Shown here in pieces: positions 37,217 to 45,855 of a stretch of DNA of 64,000 bases. The stretch comes from Stenotrophomonas maltophilia R551-3. GTDB taxonomy: Bacteria > Pseudomonadota > Gammaproteobacteria > Xanthomonadales > Xanthomonadaceae. Where the stretch lies: contig NC_011071.1 in assembly GCF_000020665.1 (NCBI RefSeq), forward strand, positions 1,416,501 through 1,480,500. Direction: 5' to 3'. Below the pieces are notes generated by a model that ran no database searches, was not told the DNA's origin, and saw nothing but the letters and a program-made list of their open reading frames with translations. How positions within the stretch are numbered: the first letter of the stretch is position 1; each line of letters starts with the position of its first letter. The position numbers and the translations under genes were made by a program.

Positions 37217-38340
37217 GTGCGGTCCTCGACCTGACCTGCGAACTGATCGCACGACCCTCGGTGACGCCGGATGATGCTGGCTGCCAGACACTGCTGGCGG
37301 CACGCCTGAAGCAGGCCGGGTTCCAGTGCGATCACCTGCGCCTGGGCGAGGTCGACAACCTGTGGGCGACCCATGGGCAGGGTGCGCCGGTGCTGGTGCT
37401 GCTGGGCCACACCGACGTGGTGCCGCCCGGCCCGCGCGAGGCCTGGGCCAGCGATCCGTTCACGCCGCAGATCCGTGAGGGTGTGCTGTACGGCCGTGGC
37501 ACCGCCGACATGAAGGGCAGCGTGGCGGCGTTCGTGGTGGCCGCCGAGCAGTTCGTGGCCGCGCATCCCGATCATACCGGCACGCTGGCGGTGCTGCTGA
37601 CCAGCGACGAGGAGGGCGATGCCATCGATGGCGTGCGCCACGTTGCACGGCTCTTCGCCGAGCGCGGCCAGCGCATCGACTGGTGCATCACCGGCGAGCC
37701 GTCGTCGACCGCGACGCTGGGTGACCTGCTGCGCGTGGGTCGTCGCGGCAGCCTGTCGGCCAAGCTGCGCGTGCAGGGCGTGCAGGGTCATGTGGCGTAT
37801 CCGGAGAAGGCACGTAACCCGATCCACCAGGCGGCGCCGGCCCTGGCCGAGCTGAGTGCGCGGCGCTGGGATGACGGCTACGAGAGTTTCCCGCCGACCA
37901 GCCTGCAGATCTCCAACATCCATGCCGGTACCGGTGCCAACAATGTGATTCCCGGCGAGCTGGAGGTGGATTTCAACATCCGCTACAACCCGCACTGGGA
38001 TGCGCCGAAGCTGGAGGCGGAGATCACTGCACTGTTGGACCAGCATGGCCTGCAGTACACGCTCAAGTGGCATCGCAGCGGTGAGCCGTTCTACACCCCG
38101 GAAGGCACGCTGCGTGCGACTGCGCGCGCGGTACTGGCCGAGCACATCGGCCGCGCACCGGAAGAAAGCACCGGCGGAGGCACCTCCGATGCACGCTTCA
38201 TCGCGCCGCTGGGCGCGCAGTGCATCGAAGTGGGGCCGGTCAACGCCAGCATCCACCAGGTGGACGAGAACGTGCGCGTGGACGAGCTGGAAGCACTGCC
38301 GGGGTTGTACCAGCGGCTGGTGGAACGGTTGCTGGTGTGA
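37213..38340 (+). CDS. dapE: Succinyl-diaminopimelate desuccinylase
   Basis: Zinc amidohydrolase that removes succinate from N-succinyl-LL-diaminopimelate, two steps after DapD. 375 residues, the same as E. coli. M20-family metal site: [10 protein letters not shown] (His), [10 protein letters not shown] (Asp), LTSDEEGDA (catalytic Glu and metal Glu), and TGEPSS; the dimer domain contains [22 protein letters not shown]; the C terminus has [17 protein letters not shown] 37213 overlaps yffB (ATGA). Confidence 0.97.
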   Translation: MSAVLDLTCELIARPSVTPDDAGCQTLLAARLKQAGFQCDHLRLGEVDNLWATHGQGAPVLVLLGHTDVVPPGPREAWASDPFTPQIREGVLYGRGTADMKGSVAAFVVAAEQFVAAHPDHTGTLAVLLTSDEEGDAIDGVRHVARLFAERGQRIDWCITGEPSSTATLGDLLRVGRRGSLSAKLRVQGVQGHVAYPEKARNPIHQAAPALAELSARRWDDGYESFPPTSLQISNIHAGTGANNVIPGELEVDFNIRYNPHWDAPKLEAEITALLDQHGLQYTLKWHRSGEPFYTPEGTLRATARAVLAEHIGRAPEESTGGGTSDARFIAPLGAQCIEVGPVNASIHQVDENVRVDELEALPGLYQRLVERLLV

Positions 38341-38377
38341 GCCCCGCAGTGGGGATGCCTCGATCCTGCTGAGGTGG

Positions 38378-38398
38378 GTGCCGACCGTTGGTCGGCAC
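38378..38398. repeat. SMAG-like palindrome between convergent genes
   Basis: A 9-bp perfect stem (GTGCCGACC/GGTCGGCAC) with a 3-base loop, between dapE and the convergent Sel1-repeat gene. The GTAG head is degenerate (GTGG). Confidence 0.6.
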
Positions 38399-38420
38399 GC
38401 CTCCCGCCGGGGCCGCTTCT

Positions 38421-39299
38421 CTACTCCGAAAAAATGAAGAACGGCGGCTCGATCGCCTTCTTCCAATAACTTGGCGCGGCCATGTAGAAGTGCTGCGCCT
38501 CGGCGCGCGCGAACCAGCGCGCCGCAGCATCGGTGTCCTTCTCCACGCCCGGCGCACTCCGGCCCAGCAGCAGCCCGGCGAAGTACTGGCCGAACACATT
38601 GCCCCTCTCACCGGCGCGCTGGTACAGCTGCAGGGCACGGGCAGGATCGCGTGGCAGGCCGACGCCCTTTTCAAGCAGCGCGCCAAGATCGACCTGTGCG
38701 TCGGCGTCGCCTGCAGCGGCGCGGCGTTGGATCCTCGCCACCAGCGGATGCACGGTATCGCCTGTGGCCGCTACCGCACCGGGCAGTCCCGACGATGACG
38801 ACGCATAGCGCTGGTAGACCATCGCGCGCAGGTCCCAACGCAGTGCGCGCTGGGCGTCGTCGCGCTCGCGATAGGCCTTGGCCAGGTCGAAGAACGCGTA
38901 CGGATTGCCGTGATTGGCGGCGGCCAGAGACCAGCGTTCGCCACGTCGCCAGGACGCGCGCAGCACCGGTGCTGGGTTGATGTGTGGACTGTCGGCATAC
39001 CGCAGCGTGCCGGAGGTCCAGATCCGGCCCAGCGCCTCTTCCGCCTTGGTGTTGTGGAAGCTCCAGGGCGTGACCGCCGCGGCGCGCTCGTAGTAGGTGA
39101 CGGCGCGCAGATCGTTGAAGCGCTCGAAGGTCCGCGCGGTTTCCCAGGCACCGTCGAAGCTGCCATCGGTTCCGCGTTGCTCCAGTGCCTGCTGCTGGTC
39201 CAGCTGCAGTGTGGAGGGTGGGGGCAGGCTCTGGCAGGCGGCCAGGCTTAGGCAGAGCAGGGCGGCCAGCGCCCCGGTGCGTCCATTGCGGTGTTGCAT
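38421..39299 (-). CDS. Sel1-repeat lipoprotein
   Basis: A 292-residue predicted lipoprotein: signal peptide with lipobox LSLAAC (Cys22). The C-terminal part carries Sel1/TPR-like repeats (AAAGDADAQVDLGALLEKGVGLPRDPARALQLYQRAGERGNVFGQYFAGLLL, visible at about residues 193-244). The middle is helical and also repeat-like (NPYAFFDLAKAYRERDDAQRAL). Such proteins usually act as scaffolds for protein contacts in the envelope; the partner is unknown. It is divergent from the asnB leader with 97 bp between. Confidence 0.85.
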   Translation of the reverse strand: MQHRNGRTGALAALLCLSLAACQSLPPPSTLQLDQQQALEQRGTDGSFDGAWETARTFERFNDLRAVTYYERAAAVTPWSFHNTKAEEALGRIWTSGTLRYADSPHINPAPVLRASWRRGERWSLAAANHGNPYAFFDLAKAYRERDDAQRALRWDLRAMVYQRYASSSSGLPGAVAATGDTVHPLVARIQRRAAAGDADAQVDLGALLEKGVGLPRDPARALQLYQRAGERGNVFGQYFAGLLLGRSAPGVEKDTDAAARWFARAEAQHFYMAAPSYWKKAIEPPFFIFSE

Positions 39300-39360
39300 T
39301 CCTGTTACACGGTTCAGGGCGGGCCATTATGCGCTCCAGGCGTGGTTGCCGACGCAACTG

Positions 39361-39389
39361 TTGCACCGCGCCGGAAACCGGGGTAGGGT
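39361..39389 (+). promoter_or_regulatory. Candidate promoter of the asnB leader
   Basis: TTGCAC (39361-39366), a 17-bp spacer and TAGGGT (39384-39389). The spacing is ideal and the -35 is good, but the -10 matches the consensus at only three positions. Transcription would start close to the leader ATG at 39397. A second possible -10, CATTAT at 39325-39330, lies further upstream. Confidence 0.35.
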
Positions 39390-39396
39390 CGATGCC

Positions 39397-39498
39397 ATGT
39401 CGATCCGCTTGGCCACCGCCGTCAATAACAACAACCGCAATAATCTGCGCGCGAATAATCGTGCGCGGCCGATGCGGGACTGCGCCCTGGGTAGATAG
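39397..39498 (+). CDS. Asparagine-rich leader peptide of asnB
   Basis: A 33-codon ORF starting ATG at 39397 and ending TAG at 39496-39498. Residues 10-22 read NNNNRNNLRANNR: eight Asn codons (five AAT, three AAC) at 39424-39435, 39439-39444 and 39454-39459. So dense an Asn run in a short ORF, followed by mutually exclusive RNA structures and then asnB, is the hallmark of a ribosome-mediated attenuator. When charged Asn-tRNA is scarce the ribosome should stall on these codons and let the antiterminator form. Nothing suggests a function for the peptide itself. Confidence 0.85.
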   Translation: MSIRLATAVNNNNRNNLRANNRARPMRDCALGR

Positions 39499-39554
39499 AC
39501 AGCAACACACGCCCGGACACCAGAAAACCCGCATCAGCCGATGCGGGTTTTTTT
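39405..39554 (+). promoter_or_regulatory. Asn-responsive transcription attenuator of asnB
   Basis: Four segments can be paired by eye. Segment 1 (CCGC 39405-39408 and GGCC 39411-39414) can pair with segment 2 (GGCC 39467-39470 and GCGG 39474-39477), enclosing all Asn codons. Segment 2 (39467-39478) can pair with segment 3 (39528-39539) in 11 of 12 positions, the antiterminator. Segment 3 is also the 5' arm of the terminator at 39524-39554. Stalling on the Asn codons would break 1:2 and favour 2:3, so read-through into asnB. No folding energies were computed. Confidence 0.75.
39524..39554 (+). terminator. Attenuator terminator before asnB
   Basis: An 11-bp perfect stem (39524-39534 with 39541-39551), a 6-base loop and a T-run through 39554. 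It lies 25 bp after the leader stop codon and 80 bp before the asnB start, a strong intrinsic terminator upstream of the structural gene. Confidence 0.9.
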
Positions 39555-39634
39555 GTGCCCGGGTGCAGTCCCACCCGGGCCTGGTTGCCGGTCGAACACC
39601 TTCCCCGTGAAATCCCCACAACAGGAGCTCTGCC

Positions 39635-41326
39635 ATGTGTTCGATCTTCGGAATCTTCGGCCTGCAGGCCGGTGACGATCTTCCCGCCCTGCGCCGCCAT
39701 GCGCTGGAACTGTCGCAGCGCCAGCGCCACCGTGGCCCGGACTGGAGCGGCGTGTACCTCGACGAAGGTGCGCTGCTGGTCCATGAGCGGCTGGCCATCG
39801 TCGACCCGGCCGGTGGTTCGCAGCCGTTGTTGTCGGCCGATGGCCAGCTGGCGCTGGCGGTCAACGGCGAGATCTACAACCACCAGCAGCTGAAGGCCAC
39901 GTTGACCACCGCCTACGACTTCCAGACCGGTTCGGACTGTGAAGTGATCAACGCGCTGTACCGTCAGGGCGGTACGCCAGCACAGTGGCTGGAACAGCTC
40001 AACGGCATCTTCGCCTTCGCCCTGTGGGATCGCGATGCTGGCCGTGTACTGGTGGCACGCGATCCGGTCGGCGTGGTGCCGCTGTACTGGGGTCACGATG
40101 CACATGGCCGGCTGCGCGTAGCCTCGGAAATGAAGGCACTGGTCGATACCTGTGCCGATGTCGCGCAGTTCCCGCCGGGCCACTATTTCGACAGTGCCAG
40201 CGGTGAGCTGGTGCGCTACTACCAGCAGCCGTGGCGGGACTATGGCGACGTGCAGGGCCGCCAGGCCGACCTCGCCGAGCTGCGCCAGGCTTTCGAACAT
40301 GCGGTGGAACGCCAGCTGATGAGTGACGTGCCGTACGGCGTACTGTTGTCCGGCGGCCTCGATTCGTCGCTGGTGGCGGCGGTGGCCGCGCGCTATGCGC
40401 GCCGCCGCATCGAGGATGGCGGGCAGACCGAAGCCTGGTGGCCGCGCCTGCATTCGTTCGCGATCGGCCTGAAGGGCTCGCCCGATCTGGCGGCCGGGGC
40501 GATCGCTGCCGAGGCACTCGGCACCGTGCATCACGGCTTCGAATACACCTTCGAGGAAGGCCTCGATGCGCTGCCGGAGGTGATCCGCCACATCGAAACC
40601 TATGACGTCACCACCATCCGTGCCTCCACGCCGATGTTCCTGCTGGCGCGGCGGATCAAGGCGATGGGCGTGAAGATGGTGCTCTCCGGCGAAGGCAGCG
40701 ATGAGATCTTCGGTGGCTACCTGTACTTCCACAAGGCGCCGGATGCACGCGAATTCCACGACGAGCTGGTACGCAAGCTCGATGCCCTGCACAACTACGA
40801 TTGCCTGCGCGCCAACAAGTCGATGATGGCCTGGGGCGTGGAGCCGCGTGTCCCGTTCCTCGACCGCGAGTTTCTCGACGTGGCGATGCGCTTCGATGCC
40901 GCGCACAAGATGGTCGGTGCCGGCTTCGGTGGGCGCCGCATCGAGAAGGCGGTGCTGCGCGAAGCATTCGAGGGCTACCTGCCGGACAGCATCCTGTGGC
41001 GGCAGAAGGAGCAGTTCAGCGATGGCGTCGGCTACGGCTGGATCGACGGGCTGAAGGCGCATGCCGAAGCGCAGGTGAGCGACCGTGTGTTGGCGGCAGC
41101 GGACAAGCGCTTCGCGCACAACCCGCCGCAGACCAAGGAGGCGTACTACTACCGCCACCTGTTCGAGCAGTTCTTCCCGAGTCGTGCTGCGGCGGAGACC
41201 GTGCCGGGCGGCAAGTCGATTGCCTGTTCGTCGCCGGCCGCCATTGCCTGGGATGCCAGCTTCGCGGCAGCGGCGGACCCCTCGGGCCGCGCGATTGCCG
41301 GCGTGCACGAGCAGGCACTGGCCTAA
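39635..41326 (+). CDS. asnB: Asparagine synthase (glutamine-hydrolysing)
   Basis: Makes asparagine from aspartate, ATP and glutamine. 563 residues (E. coli AsnB 554). N-terminal glutaminase domain with the catalytic Cys2 after Met removal (MCSIFGIFG), HRGPDWSG and NGEIYNHQQL; C-terminal synthetase domain with the ATP pyrophosphatase loop SGGLDSS at 239-245, SGEGSDEIFGGY and EPRVPFLDREF. ATG 39635 has AGGAG 8 bp upstream. Regulated, by inference, through the Asn-rich leader just upstream. It ends in a long perfect palindrome. Confidence 0.97.
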   Translation: MCSIFGIFGLQAGDDLPALRRHALELSQRQRHRGPDWSGVYLDEGALLVHERLAIVDPAGGSQPLLSADGQLALAVNGEIYNHQQLKATLTTAYDFQTGSDCEVINALYRQGGTPAQWLEQLNGIFAFALWDRDAGRVLVARDPVGVVPLYWGHDAHGRLRVASEMKALVDTCADVAQFPPGHYFDSASGELVRYYQQPWRDYGDVQGRQADLAELRQAFEHAVERQLMSDVPYGVLLSGGLDSSLVAAVAARYARRRIEDGGQTEAWWPRLHSFAIGLKGSPDLAAGAIAAEALGTVHHGFEYTFEEGLDALPEVIRHIETYDVTTIRASTPMFLLARRIKAMGVKMVLSGEGSDEIFGGYLYFHKAPDAREFHDELVRKLDALHNYDCLRANKSMMAWGVEPRVPFLDREFLDVAMRFDAAHKMVGAGFGGRRIEKAVLREAFEGYLPDSILWRQKEQFSDGVGYGWIDGLKAHAEAQVSDRVLAAADKRFAHNPPQTKEAYYYRHLFEQFFPSRAAAETVPGGKSIACSSPAAIAWDASFAAAADPSGRAIAGVHEQALA

Positions 41327-41331
41327 GTCCC

Positions 41332-41398
41332 AAAAAGGGGACGGAGGGGATTAAGTCGTTTTTGCCACAAACGACTTAATCCCCTCCGTCCCCTTTTT
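41332..41398. repeat. 30-bp perfect inverted repeat after asnB
   Basis: Arms 41332-41361 and 41369-41398 are exact inverted copies of each other around a 7-base spacer. The outer ends are A5/T5, so the RNA would be a very long hairpin with a U-run in both directions and can serve as the asnB terminator. The arm contains AGGGGATTAAGTCGTTT. Such long perfect arms are unusual for a plain terminator and suggest a repeat element. Confidence 0.9.
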
Positions 41399-41426
41399 CG
41401 TATCATCGCCCCCTGCACATTGGGGA

Positions 41427-42815
41427 ATGTTCATGGGCGTACAGACCGGGGGCCAGGCGCCGCCGATGAAATGGGGATGGCGTTATCTGGCCTGGGCCGG
41501 CGTGCCATTGCTGGCCGGGGTGCTGCTGGCGCGGTATGCCGGGCCGGCAGCGCCTGCGGCGGTCGCCCGTGCCTCGGTAGCCGCCGAAGGCAGCTGGGCG
41601 CAGCACCTTGCCTCACCGCTGGGCCTGTTCCTGCTGCAGCTGCTGGTGCTGCTGCTGGTGGCCAAGGGCGCGGGCGCGCTGCTCAAGCGCTTTGGACAAC
41701 CGGCGGTGATCGGCGAGATGGCCGCTGGCCTGATGATGGGGCCGCTGGTGCTCGGCAGCCTGCTGCCGCAGCTGCATGGTGCCTTGTTCCCGGCCAGTTC
41801 GCTGGGGCCGCTGGGCATGCTCAGCCAGCTGGGCGTGCTGATGTTCCTGCTGGTGGCCGGTGCCGAGCTGGACCTGGCGGCGCTGCGTGGCCGCCGGCGC
41901 TTCGCCTTCACGGTCAGCCATGCCGGCATCGCGGTGCCGTTCGTGCTTGGCGTCGCCCTGGCGATCTGGCTGTATCCGCAGCACGGCCCGCAGGGCGTGG
42001 GCTTCACTGCCTTCGCGCTTTTCGTTGGTATTTCGATGAGCATCACCGCGTTCCCCGTGTTGCTGCGCATCCTTGCCGATCGTGGGATCACACAGACGCC
42101 ATTGGGTCAGACCGCGATCGCCTGCGCGGCATTGGGCGATGCCACCGCCTGGTGCCTGCTGGCCTTGATCGTCGCTGCGGCCCAGGCCAGCGGCTGGTTG
42201 CCGGCCAGCCTCAACCTGCTGTGCGTGGTCGTGTTCGTGGCGCTGATGCTGGGGCTGGTGAAGCCGTGGTTTGCCCGCCAGCAGATCGCGCCGGGCCGTG
42301 AGGGACGTTGGCTGCTGGGCATCCTGCTGCTGTCGCTGGCCAGTGCGCTGGTCACCGAGATGCTGGGCATCCACGCCCTGTTCGGTGCATTCGCTGCGGG
42401 CGTCGCGGTATCGTCCAACGCGCAGCTGCGCGACCTGTTGATGGCCCGCGTCGAACCGTTCGCGGTGACCCTGCTGCTGCCGTTGTTCTTCGCCATGACC
42501 GGCCTGCGCATGCGCGCCGATGCGCTGCAGGCCAGCGATATCGTGTTGTGCGTGGTGGTGATTGCGGTGGCCACGGCCGGCAAGCTGCTGGGCACCTTCA
42601 GTGCCGCACGCAGCGCCGGCATGCCCACACGCGAAGCGTGGCGGCTGGGCGCGTTGATGAACACCCGTGGCCTGATGGAGCTGATCGTGCTCAACCTGGG
42701 CTACGAGCTGGGCCTGCTCGGCGACCGCCTGTTCGCGGTGCTGGTGATCATGGCGTTGGTGACCACGGCGATGACCGGGCCGCTGCTGAACCTGATCGAG
42801 CGACGCCGGGGCTGA
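41427..42815 (+). CDS. Kef-type cation:proton antiporter (CPA2 family)
   Basis: An inner-membrane transporter of 462 residues with about twelve membrane segments and no C-terminal RCK/TrkA domain. Motifs of the Na+/H+ exchanger fold are GQPAVIGEMAAGLMMGPLVLG, AGAELDL, SMSITAFPVLLRIL, and GALMNTRGLMELIVLNLG. A periplasmic loop of about 35 residues precedes the conserved core. ATG 41427 and ATG 41433 are both possible. Ion specificity (K+ or Na+) cannot be read from the sequence. It stands alone between two repeat elements. Confidence 0.88.
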   Translation: MFMGVQTGGQAPPMKWGWRYLAWAGVPLLAGVLLARYAGPAAPAAVARASVAAEGSWAQHLASPLGLFLLQLLVLLLVAKGAGALLKRFGQPAVIGEMAAGLMMGPLVLGSLLPQLHGALFPASSLGPLGMLSQLGVLMFLLVAGAELDLAALRGRRRFAFTVSHAGIAVPFVLGVALAIWLYPQHGPQGVGFTAFALFVGISMSITAFPVLLRILADRGITQTPLGQTAIACAALGDATAWCLLALIVAAAQASGWLPASLNLLCVVVFVALMLGLVKPWFARQQIAPGREGRWLLGILLLSLASALVTEMLGIHALFGAFAAGVAVSSNAQLRDLLMARVEPFAVTLLLPLFFAMTGLRMRADALQASDIVLCVVVIAVATAGKLLGTFSAARSAGMPTREAWRLGALMNTRGLMELIVLNLGYELGLLGDRLFAVLVIMALVTTAMTGPLLNLIERRRG

Positions 42816-42825
42816 GCGCTGGACG

Positions 42826-42901
42826 GTAGTGCCGGCCGCTGGCCGGCATCCAGGCTGGTGTGTCCAGCATCATGAGGTTGCCGGCCAGCGGCCGGCACTA
42901 C
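42826..42901. repeat. Inverted pair of SMAG units
   Basis: One 23-bp unit on the plus strand (42826-42848, GTAG head at 42826) and an exact inverted copy at 42879-42901, separated by 30 bp. The GTAG head of the second unit supplies the TAG stop codon of the convergent penicillin-acylase gene (42900-42898). Confidence 0.85.
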
Positions 42902-45225
42902 CGCGCTGGCACCAGCGTCATCGTGTGCTGCGCTTTGCCGGGCAGGAACGGCGTCGGCCGCCCATGCACCCAGTCTTCGTGGCCGGCGCCCCAGTACGGC
43001 GACAGCGGGTGCCCGCTCTGGCCGCCGGGCATGTGCACGATGCCGTCGGCCTCGTGGCCGGGCGAAACCACCATGCGTTCGGAGGCGCCGAAGTTGGGCG
43101 TCTGCACGCGCGGCATGTCACGGTCGCCGGGCAGCGGGTCGGCGGGCATGCACAGCCAGCGCTTGGCGACCTCGGGCAACGCCCGTGTGACAGGGTGGCA
43201 GAGCGCCGCGGTGTTGCGCTCTCCCCAGGTGCGCTGGGCCAGTGGGCCCTGCTTGGCCAGCTCGCTCTCGGTGCGGCGTGCGGCATCAAGCAGCAGCGCG
43301 TCCCAGCTGTCGTAGGCCGGTGGCAACAGGTTGGCGGGGCGTTGCTGCAGCATCGGCCAGGCCACACCTTCAAGTTGTGCCAGGCGTGGGTCCAGATAGT
43401 CATCGCCCAGCTGCGCGTTGGCCGGTGCCAGCAGTGCATCGGACAGGGTATCCATCACCTGCGTTCGGAACTCGCGCACCACCCGGTAGCTCACCGAGCT
43501 GGCCGAGGCCCGGCCGCCCCATTGGTGGCTGACGGACTTCAACCGCTTCAGCGCAGGATCGTCACTGCGTTCGATGACGTCATGCAGCAACGCCCACCAG
43601 CGCTGCAGAAACACGGCGCGATCATCGAGCTGGATCGCCAGCAGGTCGTGTTCGTCGAAGCGGTCCTGGATGGCGAGCAGATCGCGGATCTGCTGCGCAC
43701 GCGCGCCGAGGTCATAGCCACCGTTGCCGACGGTAGCCAGCGCCTCGCCGTCGAGGACGCGACCGTTGGCGGTCCACAGGCGATGGTTGGGGGGATCGAT
43801 CAGCGCCGGCGAGGCATCGCTGCGGATCGGCCACGGCGCGCAGTCCTGGTTGCTGGCGGCATTGAAGCCGGCCGGTGCACAGCCGGGGCCGCGGTCAGGA
43901 CGGGCACCGATCAGCCGCCAGGCAATGCGTCCGCTGCGGTCGCCGACCACCAGGTTCTGCGCAGGAATGCCGGCGCGGTCGGCGAAGTGCAGGGCGCCGT
44001 CCAGGTCGCCGGCACGGGCCAGGTCACCGAAGTCCAGGCGCACCGCGCCGGGCAGGTGTGCGACCCAACGCAGCGCATCGCCGCTGCCATCGACATGGGT
44101 GTGCAGGATCGGCCCCCAGGCGGTTTCGCGCACCGGAAACACCACATCGGCCTGGCCGGCCACCGCAATGCGTTCCTCGTGCACGGTGACGGCGGCGTTG
44201 GCCGGTTCCGTGCGGTAGTCCGCCGTGTCGATGTAGCTGTTGGTGAAGCCCCAGGCGACGTGGCCGTTGCTGCCGACAATTACCGCCGGCAGGCCAGGCA
44301 GCGAGAAGCCGGTGACGTCGACCTGGCCGCCAGCAGCCTGCGGGTCGGGGTAACGCAGGCGCACCCGGAACCACAGGCCAGGCGCGCGCAGGCCCAGGTG
44401 CATGTCGTCGGCGACGATCGCGCGGCCGTCGGCAGTGAGTGCGCCGGCCACCGCGAAGTTGTTGCTGCCGATGACGTCCGCCTCCTCCTGCTCGGTGCCC
44501 TGCTTTCCCTTCAATGTGCGCAGATCGAGCTGGCTTGCATCGGGCAGGGCCGCGTTGCCGGTGGCTTCGCCAAACAGCGGTGCATCCCATTCGGTGCCGT
44601 CGTGGGCGATCAGCGCGTACAGCGCCGGCGGCACCACCGCGCGGATGCGGCTCAGGGCAAGCTCGGTCTGGTTGTTCGGGTCCTGCAGGTCGGCGTACAT
44701 GGCCAGGCCGGCCAGCACGCTGTCACTGGCCTGCCACGGCTGTGGCGATTGCCGCAGCAGCAGGTAGGCCCACGGTCGCACGGAGAGATCGGTCAGGCCC
44801 TCGTTGACCCCTCCGACGTAGGCGCTCACGGCTTCGATGTTGTCGCCCAGCGCAGCCTGCATGTTCGCCTCGGTGCGCGCGCGCAGCCGGTGCACGCGCA
44901 TGCGCTTGTCGGCGTCGATGGCCTTCGGCCCGAACAGCGCCGACAGCTCGCCGGCGGCACTGCGGCGCATCAGGTCCATCTCGAAATAGCGCTCCTGTGC
45001 GTGCACGTGGCCGAGTGCACGCATCGCGTCGGCCTGACTGCCGGCAGTGATGGTGACCACGCCCAGCGCATCGCGCTCGATGGTGACCGGCCTGGCCAGC
45101 CCAGGCAGTGCATGTTCGCCGTCGAGGTCGGCCAGGCTGCCGCGCAGCAGCAGCCACAGGCCCAGTACGGTAACCAGCACGATGGCGATCAGCACGCCCA
45201 GCACCCAACGCCATGTACGTCGCAT
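42898..45225 (-). CDS. Penicillin acylase family protein
   Basis: A 775-residue N-terminal-nucleophile hydrolase, exported or membrane-anchored by an N-terminal hydrophobic segment (residues 6-27). It is expected to cut itself before Ser254 in DVIGSNNFAVAG to give alpha and beta chains. Other family features are the alpha-chain GHVHAQERYFEMDLMRRSAAGELS and the beta-chain SLPGLPAVIVGSNGHVAWGFTN and LWTANGRVL. Relatives cleave penicillins, cephalosporins, or acyl-homoserine lactone signals; the substrate here is unknown. It is divergent from bfr. The stop codon lies in a repeat. Confidence 0.92.
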   Translation of the reverse strand: MRRTWRWVLGVLIAIVLVTVLGLWLLLRGSLADLDGEHALPGLARPVTIERDALGVVTITAGSQADAMRALGHVHAQERYFEMDLMRRSAAGELSALFGPKAIDADKRMRVHRLRARTEANMQAALGDNIEAVSAYVGGVNEGLTDLSVRPWAYLLLRQSPQPWQASDSVLAGLAMYADLQDPNNQTELALSRIRAVVPPALYALIAHDGTEWDAPLFGEATGNAALPDASQLDLRTLKGKQGTEQEEADVIGSNNFAVAGALTADGRAIVADDMHLGLRAPGLWFRVRLRYPDPQAAGGQVDVTGFSLPGLPAVIVGSNGHVAWGFTNSYIDTADYRTEPANAAVTVHEERIAVAGQADVVFPVRETAWGPILHTHVDGSGDALRWVAHLPGAVRLDFGDLARAGDLDGALHFADRAGIPAQNLVVGDRSGRIAWRLIGARPDRGPGCAPAGFNAASNQDCAPWPIRSDASPALIDPPNHRLWTANGRVLDGEALATVGNGGYDLGARAQQIRDLLAIQDRFDEHDLLAIQLDDRAVFLQRWWALLHDVIERSDDPALKRLKSVSHQWGGRASASSVSYRVVREFRTQVMDTLSDALLAPANAQLGDDYLDPRLAQLEGVAWPMLQQRPANLLPPAYDSWDALLLDAARRTESELAKQGPLAQRTWGERNTAALCHPVTRALPEVAKRWLCMPADPLPGDRDMPRVQTPNFGASERMVVSPGHEADGIVHMPGGQSGHPLSPYWGAGHEDWVHGRPTPFLPGKAQHTMTLVPAR

Positions 45226-45350
45226 CGCACGTCCTTTCCGAACTCGTGGGCCGATTGTAGCCGCAGGCGCAACTGCGACTGATTCCGATTAGATCACCGT
45301 ATTTTGAAATGCGGCACCCTATGTCACATCGATTCACAGGAGCCCCCCCC

Positions 45351-45839
45351 ATGAAAGGCAACCCGGACGTCATCGCCTGCCTGAAGGAACTGCTGCGCGG
45401 CGAACTCGCTGCCCGCGACCAGTACTTCATCCATTCCCGCCGCTACGAGGACCAGGGCCTGTTCGCGCTGTACGAACGCCTGAACCACGAGATGGAAGAG
45501 GAAACCCAGCACGCCGACGCGCTGCTGCGCCGGATCCTGTTCCTCGGCGGCGACCCGGACATGCGCCCGCATGCCACCGAGCCGGGCAAGACCGTGGAGG
45601 AGATGCTGCAGAAGGATCTCGACACTGAATACGCGGTTCGGAACAATCTCGCCGCCGGCATGAAGCTGTGCGAAGAGAAGGGCGACTACGTGAGCCGCGA
45701 CATGCTGCTGGCGCAGCTGAAGGACACCGAGGAAGACCACGCCTGGTGGCTGGAACAGCAGCTGGGCCTGATCAAGCGCATCGGCCTGGAGCTGTACCAG
45801 CTGAGCAAGATCGACGGCAACGGCGCCCCGGCGCACTGA
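45351..45839 (+). CDS. bfr: Bacterioferritin lacking the heme-ligand methionine
   Basis: Iron-storage protein of 162 residues; 24 copies form a shell. The ferroxidase ligands are present: Glu18, Glu51, His54, Glu93 and ExxH (EEDH) near the C terminus. At the position of E. coli Met52, the axial heme ligand, this protein has Thr52 (EEETQHAD against DEMKHAD). It therefore resembles the Bfr subunits that do not bind heme by themselves. ATG 45351 with AGGAG just upstream. Monocistronic, followed by repeats and a terminator. Confidence 0.95.
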   Translation: MKGNPDVIACLKELLRGELAARDQYFIHSRRYEDQGLFALYERLNHEMEEETQHADALLRRILFLGGDPDMRPHATEPGKTVEEMLQKDLDTEYAVRNNLAAGMKLCEEKGDYVSRDMLLAQLKDTEEDHAWWLEQQLGLIKRIGLELYQLSKIDGNGAPAH

Positions 45840-45855
45840 GCCGGCACCGCTTTCT

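Noticed and set aside
39300..39396. Riboswitch or T-box upstream of asnB
   Set aside because: No T-box sequence and no known aptamer pattern; the Asn-rich ORF with nested hairpins explains the region better.
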